This document shows positions 23,496-34,205 of a stretch of 64,000 nt of DNA, in pieces. The stretch's first letter is position 1. Each line of letters opens with the position of its first letter. Source of the DNA: Piliocolobus tephrosceles (lineage: Eukaryota; Chordata; Mammalia; Primates; Cercopithecidae); NCBI RefSeq assembly GCF_002776525.5, contig NC_045434.1, forward strand, positions 110,464,199 through 110,528,198, in the 5' to 3' direction. The notes below the pieces were generated by a model that was not told the origin of the DNA, made no database searches, and worked only from the letters and a program-made list of their open reading frames with translations. The position numbers and the translations under genes were made by a program.

Positions 23496-25223
23496 ATGGA
23501 CGAGCACCTCAGCCTTCTGCGCTCGCCGCCGCCGCCCTCAGCCCGCCACCGCGCCCACCCTCCCCAGCGCCCCGCGAGCAGCGGCGGCGCCCACACGCTG
23601 GTAAACCCCGGCTACGCGGAGCCCGCCGCAGGCCCCGAGCTGCCGCCCGACATGACCGTGGTGCCCGGGGACCACCTGCTGGAGCCAGAGGTGGCGGATG
23701 GTGGAGGGGCCCCGCCTCAGGGAGGCTGTGGCGGCGGCGGCTGCGACCGCTACGAGCCGCTACCGCCCTCACTGCCGGCCGCGGGCGAGCAGGACTGCTG
23801 CGGGGAGCGCGTGGTCATCAACATCTCCGGGCTGCGCTTCGAGACGCAGCTGAAGACCCTTTGCCAGTTCCCCGAGACGCTGCTGGGCGACCCCAAGCGG
23901 CGCATGAGGTACTTCGACCCGCTCCGCAACGAGTACTTCTTCGACCGCAACCGGCCCAGCTTCGACGCCATCCTCTACTACTATCAGTCCGGGGGTCGCA
24001 TCCGCCGGCCGGTCAACGTGCCCATCGACATATTCTCCGAGGAAATCCGCTTCTACCAGCTGGGCGAGGAGGCCATGGAGAAGTTCCGCGAGGACGAGGG
24101 CTTCCTGCGGGAGGAGGAGCGGCCCTTGCCCCGCCGCGACTTCCAGCGCCAGGTGTGGCTGCTCTTCGAGTACCCCGAGAGCTCCGGGCCGGCCCGGGGC
24201 ATCGCCATCGTATCCGTGCTGGTCATCCTCATCTCCATTGTCATCTTCTGCCTGGAGACGCTGCCGGAATTCCGCGACGAGAAGGACTACCCCGCCTCGC
24301 CGTCGCAGGACTCATTCGATGCAGCCGGCAACAGCACGTCGGGGGCCCCCGCGGGAGCATCCAGCTTCTCCGATCCCTTCTTCGTGGTGGAGACGCTGTG
24401 CATCATCTGGTTCTCCTTCGAGCTGCTGGTGCGGTTCTTCGCTTGTCCTAGCAAAGCCACCTTCTCGCGAAACATCATGAACCTGATCGACATTGTGGCC
24501 ATCATCCCTTATTTTATCACTCTGGGTACCGAGCTGGCCGAACGACAGGGCAACGGACAGCAGGCCATGTCTCTGGCCATCCTGAGGGTCATCCGCCTGG
24601 TGAGGGTCTTCCGCATCTTCAAGCTCTCGCGCCACTCCAAGGGGCTGCAGATCCTCGGGCAAACGCTGAAGGCGTCCATGCGGGAGTTGGGGTTGCTCAT
24701 CTTCTTCCTCTTTATTGGGGTCATCCTTTTCTCCAGCGCGGTCTACTTTGCCGAGGCAGACGACCCCACTTCAGGTTTCAGCAGCATCCCGGATGCCTTC
24801 TGGTGGGCAGTGGTAACCATGACAACAGTGGGTTACGGCGATATGCACCCAGTGACCATAGGGGGCAAGATTGTGGGATCTCTCTGTGCCATCGCCGGTG
24901 TCTTGACCATCGCATTGCCTGTTCCCGTGATTGTTTCCAACTTCAATTACTTCTACCACCGGGAGACAGAAGGGGAAGAGCAAGCTCAGTACATGCACGT
25001 GGGAAGTTGCCAGCACCTCTCCTCTTCAGCCGAGGAGCTACGAAAAGCAAGGAGTAACTCGACTCTGAGTAAGTCGGAGTATATGGTGATCGAAGAGGGG
25101 GGTATGAACCATAGCGCTTTCCCCCAGACCCCTTTCAAAACGGGCAATTCCACTGCTACCTGCACCACGAACAATAATCCCAACTCTTGTGTCAACATCA
25201 AAAAGATATTCACCGATGTTTAA
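23496..25223 (+). CDS. KCNA3: Voltage-gated K+ channel Kv1.3 (Shaker family), single coding exon
   Basis: The 575-codon ORF encodes a delayed-rectifier potassium channel subunit that assembles as Kv1 tetramers in the plasma membrane. It sets membrane potential in T cells, microglia and some neurons (family knowledge). Visible parts: Pro/Gly-rich N-terminus (1-102); T1 tetramerisation domain (about 104-200); S1 (about 234-253); S1-S2 loop with an N-glycosylation site, NST at 279; S2 (about 294-314); S3 (about 325-342); S4 with regularly spaced Arg (364-379); S5 (about 397-416); pore filter TVGYGD at 444-449, with His451 after it, typical of Kv1.3; S6 with the PVP hinge (475-477); and C-terminal PDZ-type ligand TDV. 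The length equals the long human form. A second ATG at 23652 (codon 53) would give a 523-residue form. Intronless coding is normal for Kv1 genes. Confidence 0.98.
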   Translation: MDEHLSLLRSPPPPSARHRAHPPQRPASSGGAHTLVNPGYAEPAAGPELPPDMTVVPGDHLLEPEVADGGGAPPQGGCGGGGCDRYEPLPPSLPAAGEQDCCGERVVINISGLRFETQLKTLCQFPETLLGDPKRRMRYFDPLRNEYFFDRNRPSFDAILYYYQSGGRIRRPVNVPIDIFSEEIRFYQLGEEAMEKFREDEGFLREEERPLPRRDFQRQVWLLFEYPESSGPARGIAIVSVLVILISIVIFCLETLPEFRDEKDYPASPSQDSFDAAGNSTSGAPAGASSFSDPFFVVETLCIIWFSFELLVRFFACPSKATFSRNIMNLIDIVAIIPYFITLGTELAERQGNGQQAMSLAILRVIRLVRVFRIFKLSRHSKGLQILGQTLKASMRELGLLIFFLFIGVILFSSAVYFAEADDPTSGFSSIPDAFWWAVVTMTTVGYGDMHPVTIGGKIVGSLCAIAGVLTIALPVPVIVSNFNYFYHRETEGEEQAQYMHVGSCQHLSSSAEELRKARSNSTLSKSEYMVIEEGGMNHSAFPQTPFKTGNSTATCTTNNNPNSCVNIKKIFTDV

Positions 25224-25850
25224 TATATGATACAAGTGACATGCTGTGCTCAGTATTGTGTGGAACATGCCCCCTTGGTCTGCCTATGCCCTTGTTTTAT
25301 ACATTTCCAGACCATTCATCAAGGAAAGGACCTGAAGAAGTGGAAAGCACACTTCATTCTCCCTCTCCCTACTGCTTCATACTGAAACAGATGTCTGTTT
25401 TGCAAGTGGGCTGCATTCTCTCAGCTCTCCTTTTTCCCCTTACCCTCTCTCTCTTAACATTGTAAACAGCAAACTTACATTAAACTGCATTTCTGGTACA
25501 CGCCCTATTTTAAAAAGAGCAGTACATCCTGGGAGGAAATGAAACTAAAGAACAGTTAGAGTAACTGTTTAACCTCAGAATTTTAAAGGCAGTTGTTTCT
25601 TTCCTAAGTACATCAATTCACAGTAAATGATGCTTCAGTTTGATGGACCTTTCAACGTTATTTCCTGAATATGAATTTCGGTTGCCTACCCTGTAGATAT
25701 GTGGATGAAGAGTCTAACTAGATAATGACTTGTAAACCCACCATGAGTTATTTGGTTTTTGACTGAAATTCCTATTTGAATCCTCCTTCCCGGAATTTTA
25801 AGGGTCTCTACAACTTTGAATAAAGGGAAGTGCCCAAGATGTCCTGATCT
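25224..25850 (+). other. KCNA3: KCNA3 proximal 3' UTR and candidate poly(A) signals
   Basis: The TAA stop at 25221-25223 is followed by AT-rich sequence without coding potential. Candidate poly(A) signals are ATTAAA at 25479-25484 and AATAAA at 25819-25824. Two more AATAAA at 26682-26687 and 26697-26702 could end a longer transcript. Which are used cannot be decided from sequence. Confidence 0.55.
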
Positions 25851-26105
25851 GACTAATTAGTGTAATTCTTTCGGGCTTGCTAAGCATTTCTAAAGCATTA
25901 GACTGACAGATTCCTGTGCAGTTCTGTGCATATGTCCCAGCCCCAATATCTATCAAAGTCTAGAAACAGATGTTTTCAGTGCTGCTGAGAGAAACAAAAA
26001 ATTTCCTAATGCATCTGAGAGATAAGCTTCGGCAGTATCACAAGAAGATTAAAGTGGCAGACACCCCTTCCAGCGGAAGTTACTAATTCGGACCTGACTG
26101 ATGCA

Positions 26106-26208
26106 GTTCCCATAGCAACCCATGTTTCCTGGGAAACCCGAAAAAGGTTGTCATGGCATCTCTTGCTCTCTAGCCCCACCTCCCAGCCCCTGCCGTTTCC
26201 ACAGTAAC
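26106..26208 (+). promoter_or_regulatory. Cluster of three RFX/X-box-like palindromes downstream of KCNA3
   Basis: Three imperfect copies of the X-box palindrome GTTGCCATGGCAAC occur: GTTCCCATAGCAAC (26106-26119), GTTGTCATGGCATC (26147-26160) and GTTTCCACAGTAAC (26195-26208). A palindromic STAT-like TTTCCTGGGAAA lies between the first two (26124-26135). It is a candidate enhancer; function is inferred. Confidence 0.45.
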
Positions 26209-26239
26209 CTTTCCAGATGGTTCCTACTTACATGATTTC

Positions 26240-27995
26240 ATAAGGAAAACCACTGTTTGAATAAGCCGCACAAAAAAAGTTAAGTCTGAGACTCTAAGGA
26301 GGTGAAATGAATCTCAAATGCATTTTTTTGACTATGAAAATCATTATGTCATTCCATAATGACTGAATCAAGAAGGAAAATATGGTGTTTGGAATGTTAG
26401 ATATTAACCACAATAAGGCATGATCTGGATTAAATGCCATTTATTAGGCAATAATTTTAAAAGATGCTTCTCTACAGTTTTCTTTATCCAAGAACCTTCA
26501 AGCCAACAAATGAAATTTAAAAGCAAATGTAAAAGTGTTCTGTACATAAGCAAACGAGAGATTCAATCAGTGTGCCTGAAACCCTACTACAAGGGACCTT
26601 CAGGCTTTCTCTTTAAAAAAAAAAAAAAAAAAATACAGATCCCCCAACAGCTCTGTCGTCATCACAGCACTTGACAAGCTAAATAAACGTCACATAAATA
26701 AAGGATGCACGTTTTAAACTGAGTGAATTGCAGACAATCAATTAAAAGGAGGGACAGGAAGTAACCAGATCTCAGGAGAACACCTGCAAGTTTCAGCCAT
26801 ATGCCAAGGGTTGCCAGAAGACAGACAGAATCAGGTGAGCACTGTGTGATCTACTGGGAGCGGTCCCTTTTGTTATCCAGAGCCAGGGAACTGTCATTCA
26901 TATAGAGACTGATGGTATTTGCCAAACCAACAGTCTTATATTAGTTGCATGCTTGGTGTCTTTTTAAAAATAATTTTCACCTTTCTCACTTGATTTCTGT
27001 GTTGTTAACTGTCCTTTAGTTTCCATTGTTTATTACAAAAGGATGAAAAAACAGTCATTGCTCTTCAGAATAACCTTCACCCAAGCTGAACTGAAAATTA
27101 TTCCATTCCTTTTACTAACCCACTTGGCCTCCAAGCAACCTGTTTCTCCTTATAAAAGGATAAATGGCAGAATCTACTGCTGTTAGATTATTGGTCCAAT
27201 TTTAATTTACATAATTATTTAATAGTAAGCAGTGGTACGGTTCTTTGAAACAAAAAATGGTTAAACATAAAATAAGAGTAACATTTTATTTAAACATAGT
27301 CATTCTGTTTTATATATATTATATAAATTATACATTATCCACAATTTTTTTTTTGGTTTTGATGCATATAACTATTATATCCTTCCAGAGTAAATGAGAA
27401 TAACCCTATTTTTAAAGCCCCTACAGTATTTTCAGTTAGGAGCATATTTATGATGCATGCATTGAAGAGAGTGGAAAATAATGATTGAGACTGTAAGAGA
27501 GAGCTGAGGAAGGAAAAGACCAAAGAAATAGAGGCAAGAAATCTAAATATACCTGGTCATAGATTTGTTGTTTGTTTTTGTCTGTGAATATCTAACTAGA
27601 ACTTCATTATCTAGTTTTCGTTGCTTTTTGTTTGAGTTAACCTTTGACATTGATCTACCTCTTGACCAAACTTTTGGTACCTTTAATGACCAGAAATTAT
27701 TTTTATGACACATTTTGATAATATGTTAGATACATTGTAACAATTACATTAAAATAATTTTTGTGTCTGTTCTTAAAATAACATAGAGGTCAACAAAGTG
27801 CAATGACAATTTTATTCACATTTATTCAAGAGATGTAGAAACCTTGATTAGTTCTATAAGTAAATTATGGTTGTGCTATAATTCTTATGGTTATTAAATG
27901 GCAGTAATTTAAAGGGGACCTTTGTTCTTTAATCCAGAGAAATATCCTGGCTTTTGACTCATAACTTTGAGGTAATAAGATTGCTTGTAGGCACC
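26240..27995. other. Intergenic, nothing recognised apart from an A-run
   Basis: A poly(A) run lies at about 26615-26633. The rest is AT-rich and has no supported gene. Confidence 0.5.
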
Positions 27996-27999
27996 ACAT

Positions 28000-28095
28000 C
28001 GTAAGTTCCCTAAAGGCTACAGGCTCTGTGTCTTGAAGGTTTTAGGTACTAGTGCCTAGCACAGAATGTGTGCCACATTTGTTGAGTGAATGGCT
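28000..28095 (+). mobile_element. L2 3'-tail fragment
   Basis: It follows the L2 end: GTAAGTTCCCTAAAGGCTAC, then TAGTGCCTAGCACAGAATGT and a TTTGTTGAGTGAATGG tail. Confidence 0.7.
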
Positions 28096-28134
28096 GTTAT
28101 CTTACATGAATGTTATTTCCAGGCTTTTAATAAA

Positions 28135-28325
28135 GTGGCTAAAAGCTTAAGCTCTGCAGTCATATTGCCAGGATTTGAATCCTGACTCTGCTATATGATC
28201 TTGAACAAATTACTTAACCTCTCTGTGCCTCAGTTTCTTTGTTTGTTAAATGGGAAAATAAACAGTACCTCATAGGTTTATTGTGAATAGTAAATGTTAA
28301 TATAGGTAGAACACTTAGAAAAAAC
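28135..28325 (+). mobile_element. MIR SINE
   Basis: A good MIR match along most of its length: GATTTGAATCCTGACTCTGC, TTACTTAACCTCTCTGTGCC, TACCTCATAGG. Confidence 0.88.
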
Positions 28326-28464
28326 AATTCCATGACATGGCATCAGAGATTTTGCTAAGAGATTATATTGTGATCATTACTCACAAACATTGTATAATTA
28401 ATACAATGCTTTGTGAATATGAAATACATAAATAATCACTGTCTTCCTATTTCCTTTCTATAAT

Positions 28465-28675
28465 AAGAATAATAATAATTACCATTTATTAAGAGTCAAC
28501 CATGTCCTGGACAGTTGTCAACTCCGCAAGGTAAGTGCTATTAACCTCATTTTAGGAGGGCAAAAAATAGATGCTTAAAGTTAAGTGATTTCCCTAAGAC
28601 TTCACAGCTAGCAGGAGACTCCAGTGATTTAAACCATGTTATTCTGGCTCTGAAACCCGTGCTACTTTTATTAGG
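28465..28675 (-). mobile_element. MIR SINE, minus strand
   Basis: A reversed MIR: ATTTATTAAGAGTCAACCAT, then CCTCATTTTAGGAGGG, ACTTCACAGCTAGCAGGAG and a final TCTGGCTCTGAAACCCGTGC. Confidence 0.8.
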
Positions 28676-28679
28676 TAAC

Positions 28680-31485
28680 TTGAAAAGCAAAATAAATCTC
28701 TTATGCTTTTAGGCTTGGCTTCAGCGTGTGTCACTAATTAATGAGTTCATGTAGATAACATATCTCCAGAAACCTATTTCATTTCAGTATACTGAAAATT
28801 AACCTGTTTAAAATAATCAGATATTTTAACCAAATATAAGGATCAAATATAAGTTATTTAAATAAGATGAAGAGATTGACTTTTCTAATAACAAAAGATT
28901 ATTTTCTTATGGTTGGTTTATCTAAATTTAATCTTAGAAAGTATAACCAGTCATAGTAGTGTTTAATGATAACTGCTACGACAATGGGTATTTTTCAGTT
29001 TTAGGATGTTCTGTTTTCATGTGTTTTAATCAACAATAGATGATAGCATTATGCAAATTATTTTTCTATCTCCTTATACTTTGCTTAAGTTACTGAAGAA
29101 CCATACCAGAAAGTTGTGTAAATATTTTGACTCTCCCTTATTAAGAGGGAAGAAATTATTCAGAACAGAAGTATTAAAAGCAGAATGAGATCACCAGTTC
29201 ATTGAAACTTGTGACATTATTGCCTTACCTAACCACTCCATGGATCTGTAAGGTCATCTGTGCTCTAAAAAAATTAAAATATAATTTTTCCTACATAATA
29301 GCTGCAGACCCTTCTCTAAGTTCTTAAATCATTTATGAAATGAAAATGGATAGTGATTTGGGCTTAGAGCAAAATTCTAATGAGCCTATGTTTGCACATG
29401 CCAGCTAGCTTTGCCAAACTATAGGCTTCACTGTTAAGCTCAGTTGCATGTCTTAGGTGTTGAAGAAATATACAGATGTCTGTGTATAGCAAGAGATTCA
29501 TGTGAGGAGGTGTGACTGGATCAGTTCACATCCATCAACCCCCTGGGGAAAAATGTATATGCCCTACAGCTGATGAATCCAGATAGAAACATGGAAGTTA
29601 ACATTGTTATTATTTTATTTCTTTTATGATGTTTTAAAATGACATGATGCACCAACTATGGTGACATAACCACAGACACCTACACATAGGAGAAAGCATT
29701 ATGTCAGTTTTTTCTAAACTTTGAAATAAACTTTCAGTATTGAAATTTTAAATGCACAGTATGAAGACATTTAAAGTTATAGTTTGTTGCCATAAAATTT
29801 GTTATTTACCTTTTTGGCATATAACATACTCAAGTATTTGTTTTGCTATAGTATATACATACAATGTATATAATATATCCTAGTAGTCTATTCCTTTGAG
29901 AACCATAACTATAACTTATTGACTTCTATACATTTAAAATTTCAACATTTTCTACAGCAGTTCCAAGTCCTTCCCACCTCTCAGCTGTGAATAGAAGTGA
30001 TAACCCTTCCCACTAAGAAATGCAAAGAAGCACACGTGCCCCATAATCTGAAGACTTATGGAAACACTGTGAGATAGAGGTGAGGAGCATAAGAATGTGG
30101 AAGAGGATATTTAGGGATGCATTTTTAGGGTGGGAGCTTTTTCTTTCTGTCTTGTATTAGGCCTTTTAAACTGAGGAAGATACAATTATTGGTTTTTGTA
30201 CTATTCCGTATGGGTTTGGGGGGCAATTCTATATATATTAATGAAATCACTTGTTTTTTACATACCTTTAGGAAGTGGTTGATAGCCTTTGAGAGAAAAT
30301 AAATCAAAGAAGGCAAGAAAAGGGGAGCAGAAGCCAATCAGAGCCCAGACCTTTACTATTGTGACTCAGCTCTTAACTTTCTGCCAGAAAATGGCCATTG
30401 CTATATAGCATATGATAATAGTATTCTTTACGTACTCATATTTAGTTTTCAAGTATAATTTAAATGATTCAGACTGGTTAGAAAGCTTTCAGATGTTTGT
30501 CTTGGTTTTTAATGACATCGTGAGCTAATTTTCAAAATTGTGAAGAAAAATACATTTTGAAAAGAAAACGTTTTCATGATTTTACTGGGTTCTTTTGTAC
30601 CAGATGTGTTTTTCTTCTGTTTTAAAATTTGCACCATTAGCCATCAAATGCATATTAAGAAGAGATCTGGAAAAGAGCCTCCCATCATTTTCTTGGGAGC
30701 CATGTTGTTATTGTTGTAACCTAAATAGTGTGGAATAGGAACTCTGCCCTAAAAAATAAAGCCTAGAATTCTGGTTGCTAGCAATACAGCACTTAAATGG
30801 AGAAAATAAATGATATTTCATCATGTCTAAAGAATGTTATGAATAAATTTGTTCATGCAAGACTCTGACTTTGCAGATACAGGGATCATACTTTCCAGTA
30901 TGGTGATAGTGATTGGGGAGAAGCTTTTTCTCTTACAGTGAGCTTCCAACTTCACACCCACTCCTAATATCATAACACAAAGGCTCTTGGGAATCTCTAT
31001 GGAGGCCCCCACCAACTTTTTAGAATGAAAGTTAGCATCATGCCTACATGTTTTATATCAAACAGCACTGTTATTTCATTTGTCTTCCATTACATTTATT
31101 TTAAACTTCCGTTCATTATGGAAGTCCCTCTGAATCCTAAGTTTCTTATTTTTATACATTTAAACATGTTCTTTAAATTAAACATAATTAATTTGGAAGA
31201 GAAGCAGTGGGGACAATTTATTACACACACACACACCCCCCTTACCTGTTCATAGATTACTTCCTATCCTGCAGTACATTTACTTTCTGTCTGTTGATCT
31301 AAATGTTCTCATTTTTTCTGAAAATTAGTGAATTTCCAAAATATTCATTTTCATTCCATATGTGCAGCATAAATATTTACAAATCATTTTTCTTTTTTTT
31401 CAGCCTTACTTAAAATGCAGGTTTATTGCCTAGTGTTCTCAATGCATTTGTTAATGAAATAATATTCATAGAAATAGTAAATATA
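28680..31485. other. Intergenic, AT-rich, nothing recognised
   Basis: No supported gene or clear repeat. A short (CA)n with a C-run lies at 31222-31241. Confidence 0.5.
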
Positions 31486-31489
31486 CTCA

Positions 31490-31901
31490 ACCTATCACCA
31501 AATTTTGTCATTTAGCCTCCCAGATATCTCTAAAACCAGTCCACTTTACTATGGCACTGCCAGGACCACTCTAATCCACACTGTCATCTCTATCCTACAT
31601 AAGCGTGAAGGTCTCTTCATGGCATCCTCACATTTCTTGTGGGCACTCTTTGACCCTTTCTCTACCTGGTAGCCAGAATGATCTTTTTGAGACCAAAATC
31701 TGATTACATAACCCACCCCTGCTTAAAATTCTTCAGGGTCTTCTTGTTTTTAAGATAGAGAGCCAAAGGCTTAGCATAGCTTTTATGGTCCCACATGATC
31801 TCATATCCAGCCTTACCTCCTCTTTGCTTATGTTTCTCCCCTCCTCCTTTTGTGCTCCAGTCACCCTGGTCTTCTTCCAGATACAGGATAAGCTCCCTTT
31901 C

Positions 31902-31932
<31 letters not shown>

Positions 31933-32845
31933 CATTTTTTCCATTTTTATTTGATGTTTCCAAATATAAAAAAGTCAAGATTCTTACACCAATTATCTTA
32001 AATGAGACCATGCAAAGCAATTCAGTGTGTACAACAATCATTTTTCCCCTTCAGTTCTGCTGCTTTATACAACAGTGTGATTGACAGAAAATTGGATGAC
32101 ATGTGCTTGGTTGGAAAATGTCATCCATTTACAAAATAACAACATCATGCAGGACAGTTCCTACTTTGTCTGCAAGTCAATTCACAAAAAACTACTTATT
32201 TTCTGTTTTTTATTTGGGAGGCACATGGAACTGAAAAATTTAACTGCCCAATTTTATTCAACTCCCCCATCAAAAAGAAATCACAAATGACAGTCCCAAC
32301 GCTGCAAAGGTTGGAGGGTTGAGATAGTAGACACTATTTGTTATACTCAGTAGAGTTAACTATATATAACAGAAATAAATCTCCCTAGGGCCTTTCCTCT
32401 AATTTTGCTAGACTGGGTTCCAGGCCCTTTCCCTCTTAAGCTAATGGGGATCTTTGCAATTGTTTCGCTGCCAGCCTCCTCTTTCTCTCCTCACCTCTTC
32501 TGTTTTTACTTCAATACTCCTCCAAGGCATCTCTCATGACACTGGTTTTTTTCAGTTCCCCTATTACAGTGTAGTAGTTCATTAAATTTAAGATGCCCTT
32601 GATTATAAGAAATACTATTATTTGTGTACTGTATTTTAAAGATTTCCAATTGTAAGGATAAAGTACCAGTGATTTTAAGGTGCATCCCAATTTGATAGAT
32701 GCTCAAATCTAAAAATGTATGTCTTAGAATGCATTAAATATAGTATGTTATCTTGACATAGCTGTAGTTTTATATTTATTTGTGTTATATGATTAATTTA
32801 TGTTTCTTCCATGAGAGTGGGAACTATATCTTTGTTCACCACTGA
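31490..32845 (+). mobile_element. L2 LINE 3' region, interrupted by a retrocopy
   Basis: L2 motifs run in order: GAATGATCTTTTTGAGACCA, CTGCTTAAAATTCTTCAGGG, then after the insertion GGGGATCTTTGCAATTGTTT and near the end TTCCATGAGAGTGGGAACTA, TTTGTTCACCACTGAATCCC. The middle, 32520-32750, is poorly matched. Confidence 0.75.
31908..32424 (-). pseudogene. Processed retrocopy of an unidentified mRNA 3' end
   Basis: Read on the minus strand, about 517 bases end in CAAATAAAAATGG, an AATAAA signal followed some 15 bases later by a poly(A) tail (the T-run at about 31908-31932). A perfect 13-base target-site duplication, CCCTTTCCCTCTT, flanks it at 31895-31907 and 32425-32437. These are the three hallmarks of L1-mediated mRNA retrotransposition. 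The body has no long ORF and looks like 3' UTR, so the copy is 5'-truncated. I do not recognise the parent gene. Confidence 0.82.
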
Positions 32846-32849
32846 ATCC

Positions 32850-34205
32850 CTTCCCACTCTCTCCTGAGTCTGCTCCAAAAGGCTGTCACCCCCCCCATCA
32901 CTCCACCAAAAGTGTATTTGGCAAGGTCACTGGTAACCTCATATAACAATACCCAGTGGTCATTTCTCAGTTCTCATTTCAATTTGACCTATTAGAAGCA
33001 TTTGGCATGGTCGGCTACCTCCCCATTCCTAAGAAGACTGTCTTCGTTTGACTTCCAAGATAACACACTGTGGATTTTCTTTCTACCTCTCTGGCCTCTC
33101 TTTAATCTTATTTACTAGTTCTTTCTCATCTTTTCATTCTTCATTCTGTCTTATTCTAATAGCTTTAAACTATCTATGTATGTACATTTGTATCTCCCAC
33201 CTAGATCTCTCCCCTGAGCTCCTGATTGAATTTCCACCTGCCTACATGACATCTCCACTTGGATATCTAATAGACATCTCAAACTTAGTATGTCCAAAAC
33301 TGAGCTTCCCTCCTTCCCATCAAGCCTGTACTTCCTGCCCTCTTCCCCACCTCCACTATTGGCAGCGTCAATTTTCCAGTTGCTCAAAATAAAATCCTTG
33401 GAATTATCCTTGATTCTTCTTTTCCTCTTACACCCCTTATTTAATCCACTGTGTTGACACTACTTTTAAAATATTTCAAGAGGCTTACCACTTCATACCA
33501 CTTCTACTGCTACCACTTGATCTTAACCATCATCTTCACCTGGACTTTTACAGCAGCCTCCCAATTGGTCCTCCAGTTTCCATCCTTCCTCTTATTTGAG
33601 TCTATTCTCAACATAACAACCAGGGTGATTCTTTTAAAACATTTATCAAATTGTATTACATCTTTGTGTCAAAACCACCGTTTGGCACCCCATTTCACAC
33701 AGAGTACCAGCTAAAGGCTTTTTTACAATGGCCTACAAGGCCCTGTCTCGTTTTGCCCTCCTTACCCTTTTGACCTAATTTCCAACTCCTGTCCCACTTG
33801 ATGCTGTGCTGCAGCCACATTGGCCACCTTGATCTTCTCCAAATACACCAGGCATGCTCCACCTTGGGGGCTTTGTATTTATTGTTCTTGTTCTCCCTGC
33901 CTAGAATGTTTTAGCATCTGAGAGCTGCATGGCTGCCTCCGTCACCTCCTTCAGGTGTCACTTTCACATTGAAGCCTTCCCTAGCCACACTATTTAAAAT
34001 TGCAGCCTCAAAACACTCTCTGTATCCTTTCTCTGCTTAATTTTCCCTCTAATGTATTAGGTATTTTATTTTGTTTATTGTATGTTTTCCATTCCCTTCC
34101 ATGAGGACAAGGAGTTTTGTCTGCTCAGTGTGCTGTATCACCCAAGACCTGACATAGTACCTGAAATATAGTTGGTGCCCAATAAGTATCTATTGGAAGG
34201 AGAGA
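32850..34205 (+). mobile_element. Long L2 LINE copy, plus strand
   Basis: This L2 fragment reaches well into the ORF region: AAGGTCACTGGTAACCTCAT, ATCTCCACTTGGATATCTAA, ATCTCAAACTTAGTATGTCC, CCTCCCAATTGGTCCTCCAG, ATGGCCTACAAGGCCCTGTC, ending with CCATGAGGACAAGG and GGTGCCCAATAAGTATC. Frames are broken. It lies directly behind another L2 in the same orientation. Confidence 0.88.

Larger units (their letters stand above)
22735..24730. promoter_or_regulatory. CpG island spanning KCNA3 promoter, 5' UTR and coding 5' half
   Basis: The base composition changes abruptly from AT-rich to strongly GC-rich with frequent CpG, then falls back within the KCNA3 coding region. Island edges are judged by eye. 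No TATA box is evident, so initiation is probably dispersed and Sp1-type. The island explains the many long open frames on both strands here. Confidence 0.9.

Noticed and set aside
22738..23596. Long antisense open frames (up to 245 codons) upstream of KCNA3
   Set aside because: High GC produces long open frames on all strands here. The predicted proteins are low-complexity Pro, Arg and Ala with no recognisable domain.
23180..24451. 423-codon open frame overlapping KCNA3 in another plus frame
   Set aside because: It opens with GTG, not ATG, is very rich in Arg, Pro, Ala and Gly, and lies in the CpG island where stops are rare by composition. The overlapping KCNA3 frame is the conserved one.
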